A stretch of 64,000 bases of DNA. It comes from an uncultured Sutterella sp. (GTDB lineage: Bacteria; Pseudomonadota; Gammaproteobacteria; Burkholderiales; Burkholderiaceae_F). Each line of letters starts with the position of its first letter. The first letter of the stretch is position 1. Of this stretch, positions 44,993-54,014 are shown in pieces. The notes beneath the pieces were generated by a model. The model saw only the letters and a list, made by a program, of their open reading frames with translations, was not told where the DNA came from and ran no database searches. Both the position numbers and the translations under genes were made by a program. Location of the stretch: positions 1-64,000 of the forward strand of contig CATVXH010000010.1 in assembly GCA_958347955.1 (NCBI GenBank), in the 5' to 3' direction.

Positions 44993-45721
44993 TTAGGGGT
45001 TATAGACCAAAGTGCCTTCATCTTCACCGCGGCAAACGCGGGCGATAGAGCCCTTCTTGCGGATATTGAAGACCTTGATCGGAAGATTTTGTTCACGGCA
45101 AAGGGCAAAAGCCGTCGCATCCATCACTTTAAGATCTCTCTTGATCACTTCGTCAAAAGTGATGCTCTTATAGAACGTGGCATCGGGCACCTTCTTCGGA
45201 TCAGCCGAGTAAATGCCGTCAACCATTGTGGCTTTCAACACAATATCGGCACCGATTTCAGCACCGCGCAACGCAGCCGTTGTATCGGTTGTGAAATAGG
45301 GGTTGCCTGTGCCTGCCGCGAAAATCACAATGCGGCCCTTCTCCAAATGACGAAGAGCTTTGCCGCGAATGTACGATTCGGCAATGCGTTCGATATTCAA
45401 AGCGCTTTGCACGCGGGCTTCAACGCCGTTCTTTCTGAGCGCATCCTGAAGCGCCAAGGCGTTCATCAATGTGGCGAGCATACCCATGTGGTCGCCTTGC
45501 GTACGTTCCATACCGGTCGAGCCCAAGGCCACGCCGCGGAAAATGTTGCCGCCGCCCACGACAATACCAATCTGAACACCCATGTCATAGGCTTCTTTAA
45601 TATCTTCAACCGTGGATTGAATGGTTTCGCGATTAATGCCGAAAGCGTCCGGACCCATTAAAGATTCACCGGATAACTTTAAAAGCACTCGCTTATACTT
45701 CACAGGCGTTTGTTCCGTCAT
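44993..45721 (-). CDS. pyrH: UMP kinase
   Basis: A 242-residue amino-acid-kinase-fold enzyme phosphorylating UMP. It starts with YKRVLLKLSGESLMG and has VVGGGNIFRG, the ATP-binding AAGTGNPYFTTD and DATAFALCREQ. It heads a new transcription unit: the 230-base gap to tsf holds a terminator and a possible promoter. Confidence 0.97.
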   Translation of the reverse strand: MTEQTPVKYKRVLLKLSGESLMGPDAFGINRETIQSTVEDIKEAYDMGVQIGIVVGGGNIFRGVALGSTGMERTQGDHMGMLATLMNALALQDALRKNGVEARVQSALNIERIAESYIRGKALRHLEKGRIVIFAAGTGNPYFTTDTTAALRGAEIGADIVLKATMVDGIYSADPKKVPDATFYKSITFDEVIKRDLKVMDATAFALCREQNLPIKVFNIRKKGSIARVCRGEDEGTLVYNP

Positions 45722-45821
45722 TTAGAGAACTCCCGAAAATTGATATTCAGTCATAGGCGCACAACAAGAGGCGCTTGTCACTCACGTCACAGGCGCGGCA
45801 CTCCTTTACGCATTATTTGCC

Positions 45822-45852
45822 ATTGTAATGAAAAGGCTTACGCTTGGCTCAA
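45822..45852 (-). promoter_or_regulatory. Possible pyrH operon promoter
   Basis: On the minus strand TTGAGC (45847-45852) and TACAAT (45822-45827) are 19 bases apart, upstream of pyrH. The -10 fits the consensus well and the -35 only partly; the spacing is long. Confidence 0.35.
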
Positions 45853-45891
45853 AGAAATGTAATTCTTTTTAATATCGTCAAAGAGACGGAC

Positions 45892-45929
45892 AAAAAAAAC
45901 TCCCCATGAATCTCGAGACTCACGGGGAG
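45892..45929 (-). terminator. Terminator after tsf
   Basis: CTCCCC (45900-45905) pairs with GGGGAG (45924-45929), with an internal TCTCGAGA palindrome extending the stem, and eight U follow on the minus strand. It separates rpsB-tsf from the pyrH unit. Confidence 0.88.
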
Positions 45930-45951
45930 CGGTACTCAACAGAAAAAGCGA

Positions 45952-46842
45952 TTAGGCTTTTTGAGCAGCGGCCATTTGTTCAGCCACTTCAGCGGCAAAG
46001 TCGCTTTGCTTCTTCTCGATGCCTTCGCCGACAACGAAGAGCACGAAAGAGGAGATGGTAGCGCCGTTTTGCTTGAGCAATTCACCCACGCTCATCTTAT
46101 CGTTCTTAACGAACGGTTGAGACAAGAGGGTCACTTCCTTCAAGTACTTTTGAACCGTACCTTCAGCGATGCGTTCGAGCATGGCTTCGGGCTTGCCGGC
46201 TTCACGGGCCTTTTCGATAGCCACGCGGCGCTCAGTGGCCAAAAGTTCCGGATCGACACCATTGGCGTCCAAGGCCTTCGGCTTCAAAGCGGCGATGTGC
46301 ATAGCGATGTCGTGACCGACTTCGTCATTGCCGCCGACCATGTCAACGAGCACACCGATCTTGGAGCCGCCGTGCACGTATTGATGAAGCTTGCCTTGAG
46401 CTTCGATGCGCTTGAAGCGGCGGAAGGTCATGTTTTCGCCGATCTTACCGACCAAGGCCGTGCGGATGGCTTCCAAAGATTGACCGTTGACTTCCAAAGC
46501 AGCCAAAGCGGCAACGTCAGCCGGGTTCTTTTCGGCAACCAAGCGGGCAGCGTCGGCAGCCATTTGTTGGAATTCGGGGTTCTTAGCCACGAAGTCGGTT
46601 TCAGAGTTGACTTCGAAAATGGAACCAACCTTGCCGTCTTCAGAAATGTAGATGCTCACCACGCCTTCAGCGGCGATACGGGCGGCAGCCTTGCTCGCCT
46701 TGTTGCCGAGCTTGACGCGGAGAATTTCTTCAGCGCGAGCCATGTCGCCATCGGCTTCGGTCAACGCTTTCTTGCATTCCATCATCGGAGCGTCGGTCTT
46801 GACGCGCAATTCTTTAACCATAGCGGCAGTAATAACGGCCAT
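45952..46842 (-). CDS. tsf: Elongation factor Ts
   Basis: A 296-residue guanine-nucleotide exchange factor for EF-Tu. ATG 46842 (MAVITAAMVKELR) is chosen over a frame extension to 46878. Segments KTDAPMMECKKALTEADGDM, the TDFVAKNPEFQ core-binding motif and the C-terminal helical module are typical. Strong bias to G/C-ending codons fits high expression. It follows rpsB across a hairpin-containing spacer. Confidence 0.97.
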   Translation of the reverse strand: MAVITAAMVKELRVKTDAPMMECKKALTEADGDMARAEEILRVKLGNKASKAAARIAAEGVVSIYISEDGKVGSIFEVNSETDFVAKNPEFQQMAADAARLVAEKNPADVAALAALEVNGQSLEAIRTALVGKIGENMTFRRFKRIEAQGKLHQYVHGGSKIGVLVDMVGGNDEVGHDIAMHIAALKPKALDANGVDPELLATERRVAIEKAREAGKPEAMLERIAEGTVQKYLKEVTLLSQPFVKNDKMSVGELLKQNGATISSFVLFVVGEGIEKKQSDFAAEVAEQMAAAQKA

Positions 46843-46876
46843 GTATTTCTCCAGTAGAGTTTGGTTTGTGAATTTC

Positions 46877-46913
46877 AAAAAGGGGCGAGGCTTTATGAAT
46901 AAATCCTCGCCCC
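46877..46913 (-). terminator. Terminator/attenuator between rpsB and tsf
   Basis: GGGGCGAGG (46882-46890) pairs with CCTCGCCCC (46905-46913), followed on the minus strand by five U. Being inside the rpsB-tsf unit, it probably causes partial termination that sets the S2 to EF-Ts ratio, or guards the message end; that role is inference. Confidence 0.7.
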
Positions 46914-46938
46914 GAAAAAGAACAACTATTGAAGTTTA

Positions 46939-47679
46939 TTAGGCTTCTTCAGCAACTTCAACGAATTCTTCTTCACCGGCGACTTCCTTCAAGCTTTCTT
47001 CGCTTTCTTGGCGACCGGCCAAAATGGCGTCAGCCATTCCGGAGGCGTAGATGGAAACGGCCTTGGCCGAGTCATCGTTGCCCGGGATAACATAGTCGAT
47101 GCCGAGCGGGCTGCAGTTCGTGTCCACAACGCCGATCACGGGGATGCCCAACTTGTTGGCTTCTTGAACGGCGATCTTGTGATAGCCGACGTCAACAATG
47201 AACAAAGCGTCGGGCAAGCTCGTCATTTCCTTGATACCACCGATGGAGCGGTTCAACTTTTCAACTTCACGGGTGAAGTCGAGAGCTTCCTTCTTGGTCA
47301 TCTTTTCCAAGCCGCCGTTGGCGATGGTTTCTTCCATGTCCTTCAAACGCTTGATCGTGAGCTTCACGGTCTTGAAGTTGGTGAGCGTGCCGCCCAGCCA
47401 GCGTTGATCGACATAGCAGCAACCGGCGCGTTGAGCTTCGGCAACGATCGTGTCACGACCGCCGCGCTTGGTGTCAACGAAAAGAATCTTGCCGCCCTTG
47501 GAGGAGAGTTCGCGGGCGAACTTCAGGGCTTCTTCAAACTTCACAACCGTCTTTTCGAGGTTGATGATGTGAATCTTGTTGCGGGCGCCGAAAATGTATT
47601 GACCCATCTTCGGATTCCAGAAGCGAGTTTGGTGACCGAAGTGGCAACCGGCTTCGAGCATTTCGCGCATGCTAACCAT
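46939..47679 (-). CDS. rpsB: 30S ribosomal protein S2
   Basis: A 246-residue S2 protein with MREMLEAGCHFGHQTRFWNPKM at the start, IINLEKTVVKFEEAL, DQRWLGGTLTNFKT and the PVIGVVDTNCSP signature. The C-terminal tail is acidic. It starts the long minus-strand run and is divergent from map. Confidence 0.97.
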   Translation of the reverse strand: MVSMREMLEAGCHFGHQTRFWNPKMGQYIFGARNKIHIINLEKTVVKFEEALKFARELSSKGGKILFVDTKRGGRDTIVAEAQRAGCCYVDQRWLGGTLTNFKTVKLTIKRLKDMEETIANGGLEKMTKKEALDFTREVEKLNRSIGGIKEMTSLPDALFIVDVGYHKIAVQEANKLGIPVIGVVDTNCSPLGIDYVIPGNDDSAKAVSIYASGMADAILAGRQESEESLKEVAGEEEFVEVAEEA

Positions 47680-47914
47680 GATAATTTTTTCCTTCTAAGG
47701 TTTTTAACTGACAACGCGCCGCTATTTCACACAACCGATCGATTCCTTTTGAATCAATTGCGGCAACCGGCGAAACAACCGTTAGATGACGCGCTGCGCT
47801 ATTAGAGCTTTCCGAAAATAAAAAAGCCGAGCAAACGGAGGGAAAGCTGAAAATCCGTTTCTCGACACGAAAAAACACTCAAAAAATAGCTTTTTTCGCA
47901 CAGCTCGCTATTAT
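47680..47914 (-). promoter_or_regulatory. rpsB promoter and leader
   Basis: A perfect TATAAT on the minus strand (47909-47914) lies about 230 bases before the rpsB start; a -35 is not clear. The leader contains several short inverted repeats, such as GATTCCTTTTGAATC at 47740-47754. Long rpsB leaders mediate S2 autoregulation in other proteobacteria, so the same is possible here. Confidence 0.5.
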
Positions 47915-47926
47915 ATGCGGAATCGG

Positions 47927-47956
47927 CTTGAAAAAAGCAAAATTTTCTCAATATTT
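47927..47956 (+). promoter_or_regulatory. Probable map promoter
   Basis: TTGAAA (47927-47932) and TATTTT (47951-47956) are 18 bases apart and lie 25 bases before the map ATG. The element is back to back with the rpsB -10. Confidence 0.45.
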
Positions 47957-47980
47957 TGAATAAGTAAAAAAAGAATTACC

Positions 47981-48784
47981 ATGGCTATTATCATCAAAAC
48001 CGCTGAAGAAATCGAAGGAATGCGAAAAGCCTGCCGTCTGGCAAGTGAAGTTCTTGATTACATTGAACCTTTCGTGGTTGCCGGCGCCAAAACCATTGAT
48101 CTTGACAACCGCATGAACGATTTCATGATCGCCCACGGCGCGAAGTCTGCCTGCCTGGGCTATGCGCCCAAGGGATTCACCCCCTACCCCGGCTCAACCT
48201 GCATTTCAGTCAATCATGTCGTCTGTCACGGCATCCCTTCGGAAAAAGCGCTCAAAAAAGGCGACATCGTCAATATTGACGTGACGGTGATTCTCGACGG
48301 ATTTTACGGTGACACAAGCCGCATGTTCATGGTCGGCAACAAAATTTCAGTCTCCGCCCGTCATTTGGTGGAGGCCACCTATGAATGCATGTGGCGCGGC
48401 ATTGCCGCCATCGCCCCCGGCCGTCCCTTAAACGATGTCGGCATTGCCTGTGAAAAGGTCGCTCGCGCCGAAGGACTTTCCGTGGTGCACGAATACGGCG
48501 GACACGGCGTGGGGCGCAACTTCCATGAGGATCCTTTTGTGTGTCACTACAATACGCAGGACAATCGAATCATCATGAAGCCCGGAATGATTTTCACGGT
48601 TGAACCGATGTTAAACGCGGGGCGCCGTCAAATTTCAGAACTCAATGACGGCTGGACGGTGGTGACTGCCGACCGCAGTCTTTCCGCTCAATGGGAGCAC
48701 ACTGTGCTTGTAACCGAAACGGGCTACGAAGTGCTGACACTGTCTGAGGGCTACCCCCCGATTCCCGACTACATTAAACGCTAA
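47981..48784 (+). CDS. map: Methionine aminopeptidase, type I
   Basis: A 267-residue enzyme removing N-terminal methionine. The pita-bread fold metal ligands are visible: Asp in VNIDVTVILDGFYGDTSR, His in EYGGHGVGRNFHEDP, Glu in FTVEPML and the last Glu in QWEHTVLVTE. The length and lack of an N-terminal extension mark type Ia. It is divergent from rpsB, the classical arrangement. Confidence 0.97.
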   Translation: MAIIIKTAEEIEGMRKACRLASEVLDYIEPFVVAGAKTIDLDNRMNDFMIAHGAKSACLGYAPKGFTPYPGSTCISVNHVVCHGIPSEKALKKGDIVNIDVTVILDGFYGDTSRMFMVGNKISVSARHLVEATYECMWRGIAAIAPGRPLNDVGIACEKVARAEGLSVVHEYGGHGVGRNFHEDPFVCHYNTQDNRIIMKPGMIFTVEPMLNAGRRQISELNDGWTVVTADRSLSAQWEHTVLVTETGYEVLTLSEGYPPIPDYIKR

Positions 48785-48787
48785 ACA

Positions 48788-48828
48788 AAAATGCCGCCCG
48801 AGAGACTGACTTGAGGCGGCATTTTTTT
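48788..48828. terminator. Bidirectional terminator between map and fabF
   Basis: AATGCCGCC (48790-48798) pairs with GGCGGCATT (48815-48823), flanked by A-run and T-run, so it can end both map (+) and fabF (-). Confidence 0.88.
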
Positions 48829-48846
48829 CAAACGCGAATTCTAAAT

Positions 48847-50079
48847 TCAATCCATTTTTTTAAAGATAAGACTTCCGTTTGTGCCGCCGAATCCGAAAGA
48901 ATTCTTCATGGCGTAACGGATTTCTTTTTCCCGCGCCTTGTTGGCGCAATAATCCAAATCACATTCAGGATCAGGATTTTCCAAATTGATCGTCGGCGGC
49001 ACCATTTGATTATGCAGCGCCAAAACGGTCAAAACAGACTCCACACCGCCGGCGCCTCCAAAAAGGTGGCCGATCATTGACTTTGAGGAGCTCACAACGA
49101 GCCCGTTTTGGGCATAGTCGCCAAACACCTCTTTAATCGCCTTGGTTTCATTGATGTCACCCAACACAGTGGATGTGCCGTGCGCATTGAGGTAATCGAT
49201 TTCCTCGGGACGAATTGCCGCCTGATCCAAAGCCATCTGCATGCAATATGACGGCCCCTCGGTATTGGGAGTTGTGATATGGTGAGCGTCGGCTGTCAAA
49301 CCATAGCCCGCCAATTCAGCGTAAATTTTTGCGCCGCGCGCCACCGCATGCTCGTAATCCTCAAGCACCATGACGCCCGCCCCTTCACCAAAAACAAAAC
49401 CGTCACGATCTTTATCGAAGGGACGCGAGGCTCTTTGAGGATCGTCATTGCGGCGCGACATGGCGTGCATGCTGTCAAAACCGGCCATCGGCAAAGCGCC
49501 GATCGGCGCGTCGGTGCCGCCCGCAATCATCACGTCAGCGTCGCCCCGCTTGATCATCCAGGCGGCTTCCCCGATACTGTGAAGCCCTGTCGAGCAGGCG
49601 CTGACATGAGCCATATTCGGTCCCCTGAAGCCGGTCATAATCGCCAATTGACCGGACACCATATTGATGATGCAGCCGGGAATTAAAAAAGGCGACACTC
49701 TTCTGGGACCGCGCTCAAGGAGCGTTTTATGGTTGTCACAGATCATCGGAATTCCGCCGATGCCCGAGCCAACCGCGCATCCGATGCGACGAAGATTTTC
49801 CTTTTCGGAATTCAAACCGCTATCGCGGATTGCCTGAAAAGCCGCCGCGATACCAAAATGAAGGAATCGGTCAAAACGCCTCGCCTCTTTAACAGGCATA
49901 TAGGGCGATACGTCAAAATCTTTCACTTCCGCCGCAATTTGGCAGCCGAAAGCCGCCGCGTCAAAACGGGTCACAGGACCTACCCCGCTTTTACCTTCCA
50001 GCGCATTTTTCCAGATCGTCTCTACATCATTTCCTATCGGACAAACGGCCCCAAGACCGGTCACAACCACACGTCGCAT
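48847..50079 (-). CDS. fabF: Beta-ketoacyl-ACP synthase II
   Basis: A 410-residue ketosynthase beginning MRRVVVTGLGAVCPIGNDV at ATG 50079. The triad is Cys162 (SACSTG), a histidine in NAHGTST and a histidine in SMIGHLFGG, with numbering like E. coli FabF (Cys163). It elongates acyl-ACP in fatty acid synthesis. Here it is not next to acpP or fabG; it stands alone between map and glnD in the opposite direction. A secondary-metabolism role cannot be excluded, but the sequence is a normal FabF. Confidence 0.92.
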   Translation of the reverse strand: MRRVVVTGLGAVCPIGNDVETIWKNALEGKSGVGPVTRFDAAAFGCQIAAEVKDFDVSPYMPVKEARRFDRFLHFGIAAAFQAIRDSGLNSEKENLRRIGCAVGSGIGGIPMICDNHKTLLERGPRRVSPFLIPGCIINMVSGQLAIMTGFRGPNMAHVSACSTGLHSIGEAAWMIKRGDADVMIAGGTDAPIGALPMAGFDSMHAMSRRNDDPQRASRPFDKDRDGFVFGEGAGVMVLEDYEHAVARGAKIYAELAGYGLTADAHHITTPNTEGPSYCMQMALDQAAIRPEEIDYLNAHGTSTVLGDINETKAIKEVFGDYAQNGLVVSSSKSMIGHLFGGAGGVESVLTVLALHNQMVPPTINLENPDPECDLDYCANKAREKEIRYAMKNSFGFGGTNGSLIFKKMD

Positions 50080-50259
50080 GACACACACCCTTATAAAAAG
50101 TGATAATCAACTAATCAAACAGCGCCTTGCATGAAGTCAGAAATACTGGCGCCAGGCGCATTGAACCGTCTGTCATGCTAACAAAAGCCGTGGGTGTTGA
50201 GGATCACCTATTTTGGTTAAACTTTTATAGTATTGACTACACTTTCGAGCGGCAAGGTT

Positions 50260-52809
50260 ATGAGTGATTTCATCGAAAACTTTAGAACACTGTCGGCTGA
50301 TTTAGCCCATCGCTTTTTGCAGGACGGGCGTGTAACAACTTACCTGAAAGGGCATGCCGCCGCAGCCGATGAATGCATCAGACAATTGGCACGAGAGAGC
50401 GGCCTTACCGAAAATACCGCCCTCGTTGCCGTCGGCGGCTACGGCCGAAAAGAACTCTTTCCCCACTCTGACCTTGACGTGATGGTGTTGCTTGCCGACG
50501 AGCCCGATGAAGAGAACGCTAAAAAAATCGAAGGTTTTCTCATGCGGCTCTGGGACATGGGGCTAACCGTTGGCAGTAGCGTCAGAACCGTTCAAAGCGC
50601 GCTCTCGGAGAGCGCCAAAGATATCACGGTTCAAACCGCCCTGCTTGAGTCGCGCCTGATTACCGGTGACGAAAGGCTTTTTGCTCAATTACAGAAAGAG
50701 TTTTTCAACCCAATGGACGCGCCGGCCTTCTATAGGGCGAAGGCATTGGAATTGCGTCAACGCCATCAGAAATATGAAGACACCCCATTCGCGCTTGAGC
50801 CCAACCTCAAGGAAAGCCCGGGCGGTCTTCGTGATCTGCAGGTGCTTTTTTGGTGCTCACACGCGGCCGGCATGGGCTCAAGTCCTGAAGAGATGCTCTC
50901 GGCGGGAACCATTTCCTCCACCGAGGCCGATAAACTCAAAGAGGCTCTTCACGCGCTCAAAACGTTTCGCATTTACCTTCATCTCATCGCCAACAGGCAC
51001 GAAGACCGCTTGATTTTTGATCTTCAGACCCGGGTCGCGCAAGCCGCCGGCTATAAGAACACCAATCACCAGTTGGCAAGCGAAGCGCTTATGAAGCGCT
51101 ACTACCTGACGGCTAAAGCCGTCAGTCAGCTCTCTGAGATTTTCATGCAAATGTTCGAAAACAAATTCTTCCCTGAAGATTACATGCATGAAACAGTGAT
51201 CGACCGCACTTTTATCGCCCGCGGCTACACTCTGGACATCACACATGAGGGCGCATTCAGAGACGACCCCAACGCCATCCTGCGGGCTTTTTATCTGCTG
51301 GAAAGCTCCTCCCCCCTTAAACGGCTGAGCGTATCGCTGTTGCGCGAGCTGATGAGCTCAAGAGAGTTGATCAACGACAGTTTCCGAGAAGACAGCGCCA
51401 ATAAGCGCATGTTCATGCAAATTATCAAAATGCCCCATGGCGTCAGCCACGCCCTACTCGACCTCAACCAATGGGGCATTCTCGGCCTCTTTTTACCCGA
51501 GTTTCAGCACATCGTCGGCCAAATGCAGCATGACCTGTTTCACACCTATACGGTGGATCAGCACACAATGCGCGTTGTTCGAAATCTGCGCTATTTCACA
51601 CGAAGTGAATACGCCCACGAATATCCGATCTGCACGCGCATCATGCAGACACTAAAGGACACCTGGCGTTTGGTGCTTGCCGCTTTATTCCACGATGTCG
51701 GAAAAGGTTTAGGCGGCAAACATGAAAAAGTCGGCTCGGAGATTGTCAAAAAGTTCTGCGAACGCTTTGACATTGATCAGGAGACAACCGATCTCTTGGT
51801 TTTTCTAGTTCGTGAACATTTGACCATGAGCCTTGTGGCTCAAAAGCAAGATATTTCCGATCCCGATGTCATCAAACATTTCGCGGAAATTGTCCAAACA
51901 GAAGAAAGATTGAACGCGCTCTTTCTGTTAACTGTTTGCGACATTCGCGCCACCGGTCCTAAAGTGTGGACTCAATGGAAGAGCCAGCTCCTGCAGGATC
52001 TGTACTGGCAAACTTTGCCTCTTGTGCGCTTGGGCGGCGCGCCGGATCGACAGGCGCTCTTACTTCAACGTCAAAAGGAGGCGGCCGAACTCATTGTGCA
52101 AGCCGGCGTCAGCCCACGGAAAATCGAGGCAATATGGAAAACGCTTACGCTTCAGTACTACCTGCGCCATACCGCCGAGAGCATCGCGTGGCAAACCGTA
52201 TCCCTGGCTTCGGTCTTCCCGACCGATTCCCCTTTCGTCGCCACACGAGTTTTAGCGCAAAACGCCGGTATTGAAATTCTTGTCTACACCCCGGACCGTG
52301 TCGGCCTTTTTGCCAGTATTTTGGGATTTTTACAGAAAAAACGCTTCTCCGTTCTCGATGCCCGAATTTACACAACTCTTGACCACAAAGCGTTTAACAC
52401 CTTCGTTGTGACCGACAACGGTTCACGAGACATCGATGAATTGGCGGATCAATTGGTTCCCGATCTCACAGAGTGGCTTCTTCATCCCAAAGAAATCGCC
52501 AGATCCAAACCCGGGAAATTATCCAGGCGCTCACGCCACTTCCCGCTTCAACCTTTGGTCAATATTCAAGCCGATGAATCCGGCCGCAACTATCTGCTCT
52601 CGGTAACCTGCACGGACAGGATAGGATTGTTGTTTGATATTGCAACAATATTAAATAAATATCATGTTAATCTTCAAACAGCAAAGATTATGACGATGGG
52701 CGAACGGGTGGAAGACGTGTTTTTGATTGATGGAGAGGCGCTGAAAGATATTCCCACAACTGTTGCGATCGAGAAAGATCTGCTCGAAGTGCTAACACCA
52801 AAGCCTTAA
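50260..52809 (+). CDS. glnD: Bifunctional uridylyltransferase/uridylyl-removing enzyme GlnD
   Basis: An 849-residue nitrogen-status sensor that modifies PII proteins. The nucleotidyltransferase motif GGYGRKELFPHSDLDVMVL is near residue 65, the HD domain has LFHDVGKG near residue 485, and two ACT domains end the protein (VYTPDRVGLFASIL and VTCTDRIGLLFDIA). ATG 50260 with GCAAGG upstream is chosen over TTG 50233. Its length is slightly under that of E. coli (890). Confidence 0.95.
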   Translation: MSDFIENFRTLSADLAHRFLQDGRVTTYLKGHAAAADECIRQLARESGLTENTALVAVGGYGRKELFPHSDLDVMVLLADEPDEENAKKIEGFLMRLWDMGLTVGSSVRTVQSALSESAKDITVQTALLESRLITGDERLFAQLQKEFFNPMDAPAFYRAKALELRQRHQKYEDTPFALEPNLKESPGGLRDLQVLFWCSHAAGMGSSPEEMLSAGTISSTEADKLKEALHALKTFRIYLHLIANRHEDRLIFDLQTRVAQAAGYKNTNHQLASEALMKRYYLTAKAVSQLSEIFMQMFENKFFPEDYMHETVIDRTFIARGYTLDITHEGAFRDDPNAILRAFYLLESSSPLKRLSVSLLRELMSSRELINDSFREDSANKRMFMQIIKMPHGVSHALLDLNQWGILGLFLPEFQHIVGQMQHDLFHTYTVDQHTMRVVRNLRYFTRSEYAHEYPICTRIMQTLKDTWRLVLAALFHDVGKGLGGKHEKVGSEIVKKFCERFDIDQETTDLLVFLVREHLTMSLVAQKQDISDPDVIKHFAEIVQTEERLNALFLLTVCDIRATGPKVWTQWKSQLLQDLYWQTLPLVRLGGAPDRQALLLQRQKEAAELIVQAGVSPRKIEAIWKTLTLQYYLRHTAESIAWQTVSLASVFPTDSPFVATRVLAQNAGIEILVYTPDRVGLFASILGFLQKKRFSVLDARIYTTLDHKAFNTFVVTDNGSRDIDELADQLVPDLTEWLLHPKEIARSKPGKLSRRSRHFPLQPLVNIQADESGRNYLLSVTCTDRIGLLFDIATILNKYHVNLQTAKIMTMGERVEDVFLIDGEALKDIPTTVAIEKDLLEVLTPKP

Positions 52810-52845
52810 AAAAATGCCGGGCAACAATTAAAAATAGCCCGGCAT
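52808..52845 (-). terminator. Terminator of the PepSY-like gene
   Basis: ATGCCGGGC (52814-52822) pairs with GCCCGGCAT (52837-52845); seven U follow on the minus strand. It also abuts the glnD stop. Confidence 0.85.
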
Positions 52846-52854
52846 CTGAACGCT

Positions 52855-53277
52855 TTACTCTTGAATTTCAACGTTTCGATAATGGTTTCTGAGCTTCAAA
52901 CCGACATCCCAAATGACGCCTTTTTTCACATCCGTGTGCTTGTTGGCGCCGAGAATTTCCGCTCGCGGCCACTGCTCGTGAACCTTTTTCAAAACTGAGG
53001 CGGGAATATCAGCGGAGGATACATCCTCTTTGGTCCGAAGAATTTTTCCGTCTTGCGCGATAATCGCTTCCACTTCATTCTGAGCGATTTTCGCGTCAAC
53101 TTCATAGGCGTTGTCATCCTCATCGAAATCCCACTCAACCACCACCGCGTTAGGAAACCGATCGGCAAAGGATGCCTTAACCGCCTCGGGCACGTCGCCC
53201 GCCGCCAAACTCGACGCCATCGCAGGCGACAGAAACAACCCCAAAATCATTGAAAAAATAAACGCCGATTTTCTCAT
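52855..53277 (-). CDS. Periplasmic PepSY-like protein
   Basis: A 140-residue secreted protein with signal peptide MRKSAFIFSMILGLFLSPA ending MASS. The mature part holds two PepSY-like units: VPEAVKASFADRFPNAVVVEWDF with YEVDAKI, then IPASVLKKVHEQWPRAEILG. This pattern fits the putative beta-lactamase-inhibitor-like PepSY family. Its role is unknown. It follows the phosphorylase gene by 12 bases and is the last gene of the smc-ward minus run. Confidence 0.82.
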   Translation of the reverse strand: MRKSAFIFSMILGLFLSPAMASSLAAGDVPEAVKASFADRFPNAVVVEWDFDEDDNAYEVDAKIAQNEVEAIIAQDGKILRTKEDVSSADIPASVLKKVHEQWPRAEILGANKHTDVKKGVIWDVGLKLRNHYRNVEIQE

Positions 53278-53289
53278 CTCAACCTCGAC

Positions 53290-54012
53290 TCAAAGACGTA
53301 CAAAGGAGCGCAAAATTCTCAGTAAAGCCCCCACACTTTTATCCATATTAGCTTTAATAGCGTCAAAATCCAAACTTTGGTCAACAAGGCCTGCCGCCCA
53401 ATTGACGCTAAAGCAGATGAGCGCATAGCTCATGCCCAGTTCCCTGGCGAGCGCGGCCTCAGGCATCGCAGTCATGCCGACCATATCGCATCCGTCCATA
53501 ATCATGCGTTTTACCTCAGCGGCCGTTTCCAATCGCGGCCCTTGAGTGCAGGCGTAGGTGCCTCGATTGTGGACAAAAATTTTCTCCATTTGCGCCGCAT
53601 CCAAAAGCCTGCCTCTCAAAGCTTCGTCAAAAGGATGAGTGAAGTCAATGTGCCGACAAGGCATCCCCGCCTCGCCCCAATAACTGGATTCACGCCCATA
53701 GGTGTAATCAACAATCTGATCCGGCAAGGTAAAGTGACCGGGAGCGTTTTCCGCGGACATACCGCCCACACTGGCTACGGCAATGATTTCGGTAACACCG
53801 GACTGCTTAAGAGCCCACATTTGCGCCCGAGAAGGAATCTGATGGGGGGCGAAACGATGATCTTTTCCGTGGCGGTGCAGCACTGCGACTGCTTTATTTT
53901 CAAAATCACCGATTTCAAACTCAACTTCACCGAACGGTGTCACCGTCTTGACTATGCGTGCGTTTTCAATAACAAAATTTTCAAAGCCGCTGCCGAAAAC
54001 CAATCCCAACAT
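53290..54012 (-). CDS. S-methyl-5'-thioadenosine/thioinosine phosphorylase family protein
   Basis: A 240-residue PNP/MTAP-fold enzyme. The phosphate-site GSGFENF at the start, HRHGKDHRFAPHQIPSRAQMWALK, and the substrate segment GTYACTQGPRLETAAEVKRM followed by MVGMTAMPEAALARELG are typical. The late SVNWAAGLV resembles the thioinosine-specific (MTIP) branch. It cleaves methylthio-nucleosides from polyamine synthesis. Whether adenosine or inosine is preferred is uncertain. It begins 2 bases after ligA. Confidence 0.9.
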   Translation of the reverse strand: MLGLVFGSGFENFVIENARIVKTVTPFGEVEFEIGDFENKAVAVLHRHGKDHRFAPHQIPSRAQMWALKQSGVTEIIAVASVGGMSAENAPGHFTLPDQIVDYTYGRESSYWGEAGMPCRHIDFTHPFDEALRGRLLDAAQMEKIFVHNRGTYACTQGPRLETAAEVKRMIMDGCDMVGMTAMPEAALARELGMSYALICFSVNWAAGLVDQSLDFDAIKANMDKSVGALLRILRSFVRL

Positions 54013-54014
54013 CT

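Noticed and set aside
45961..46857. Nearly 300-codon frame opposite tsf, and a similar one opposite rpsB (47008-47805)
   Set aside because: Strong codon bias of highly expressed genes leaves few stops on the other strand; no family features are seen.
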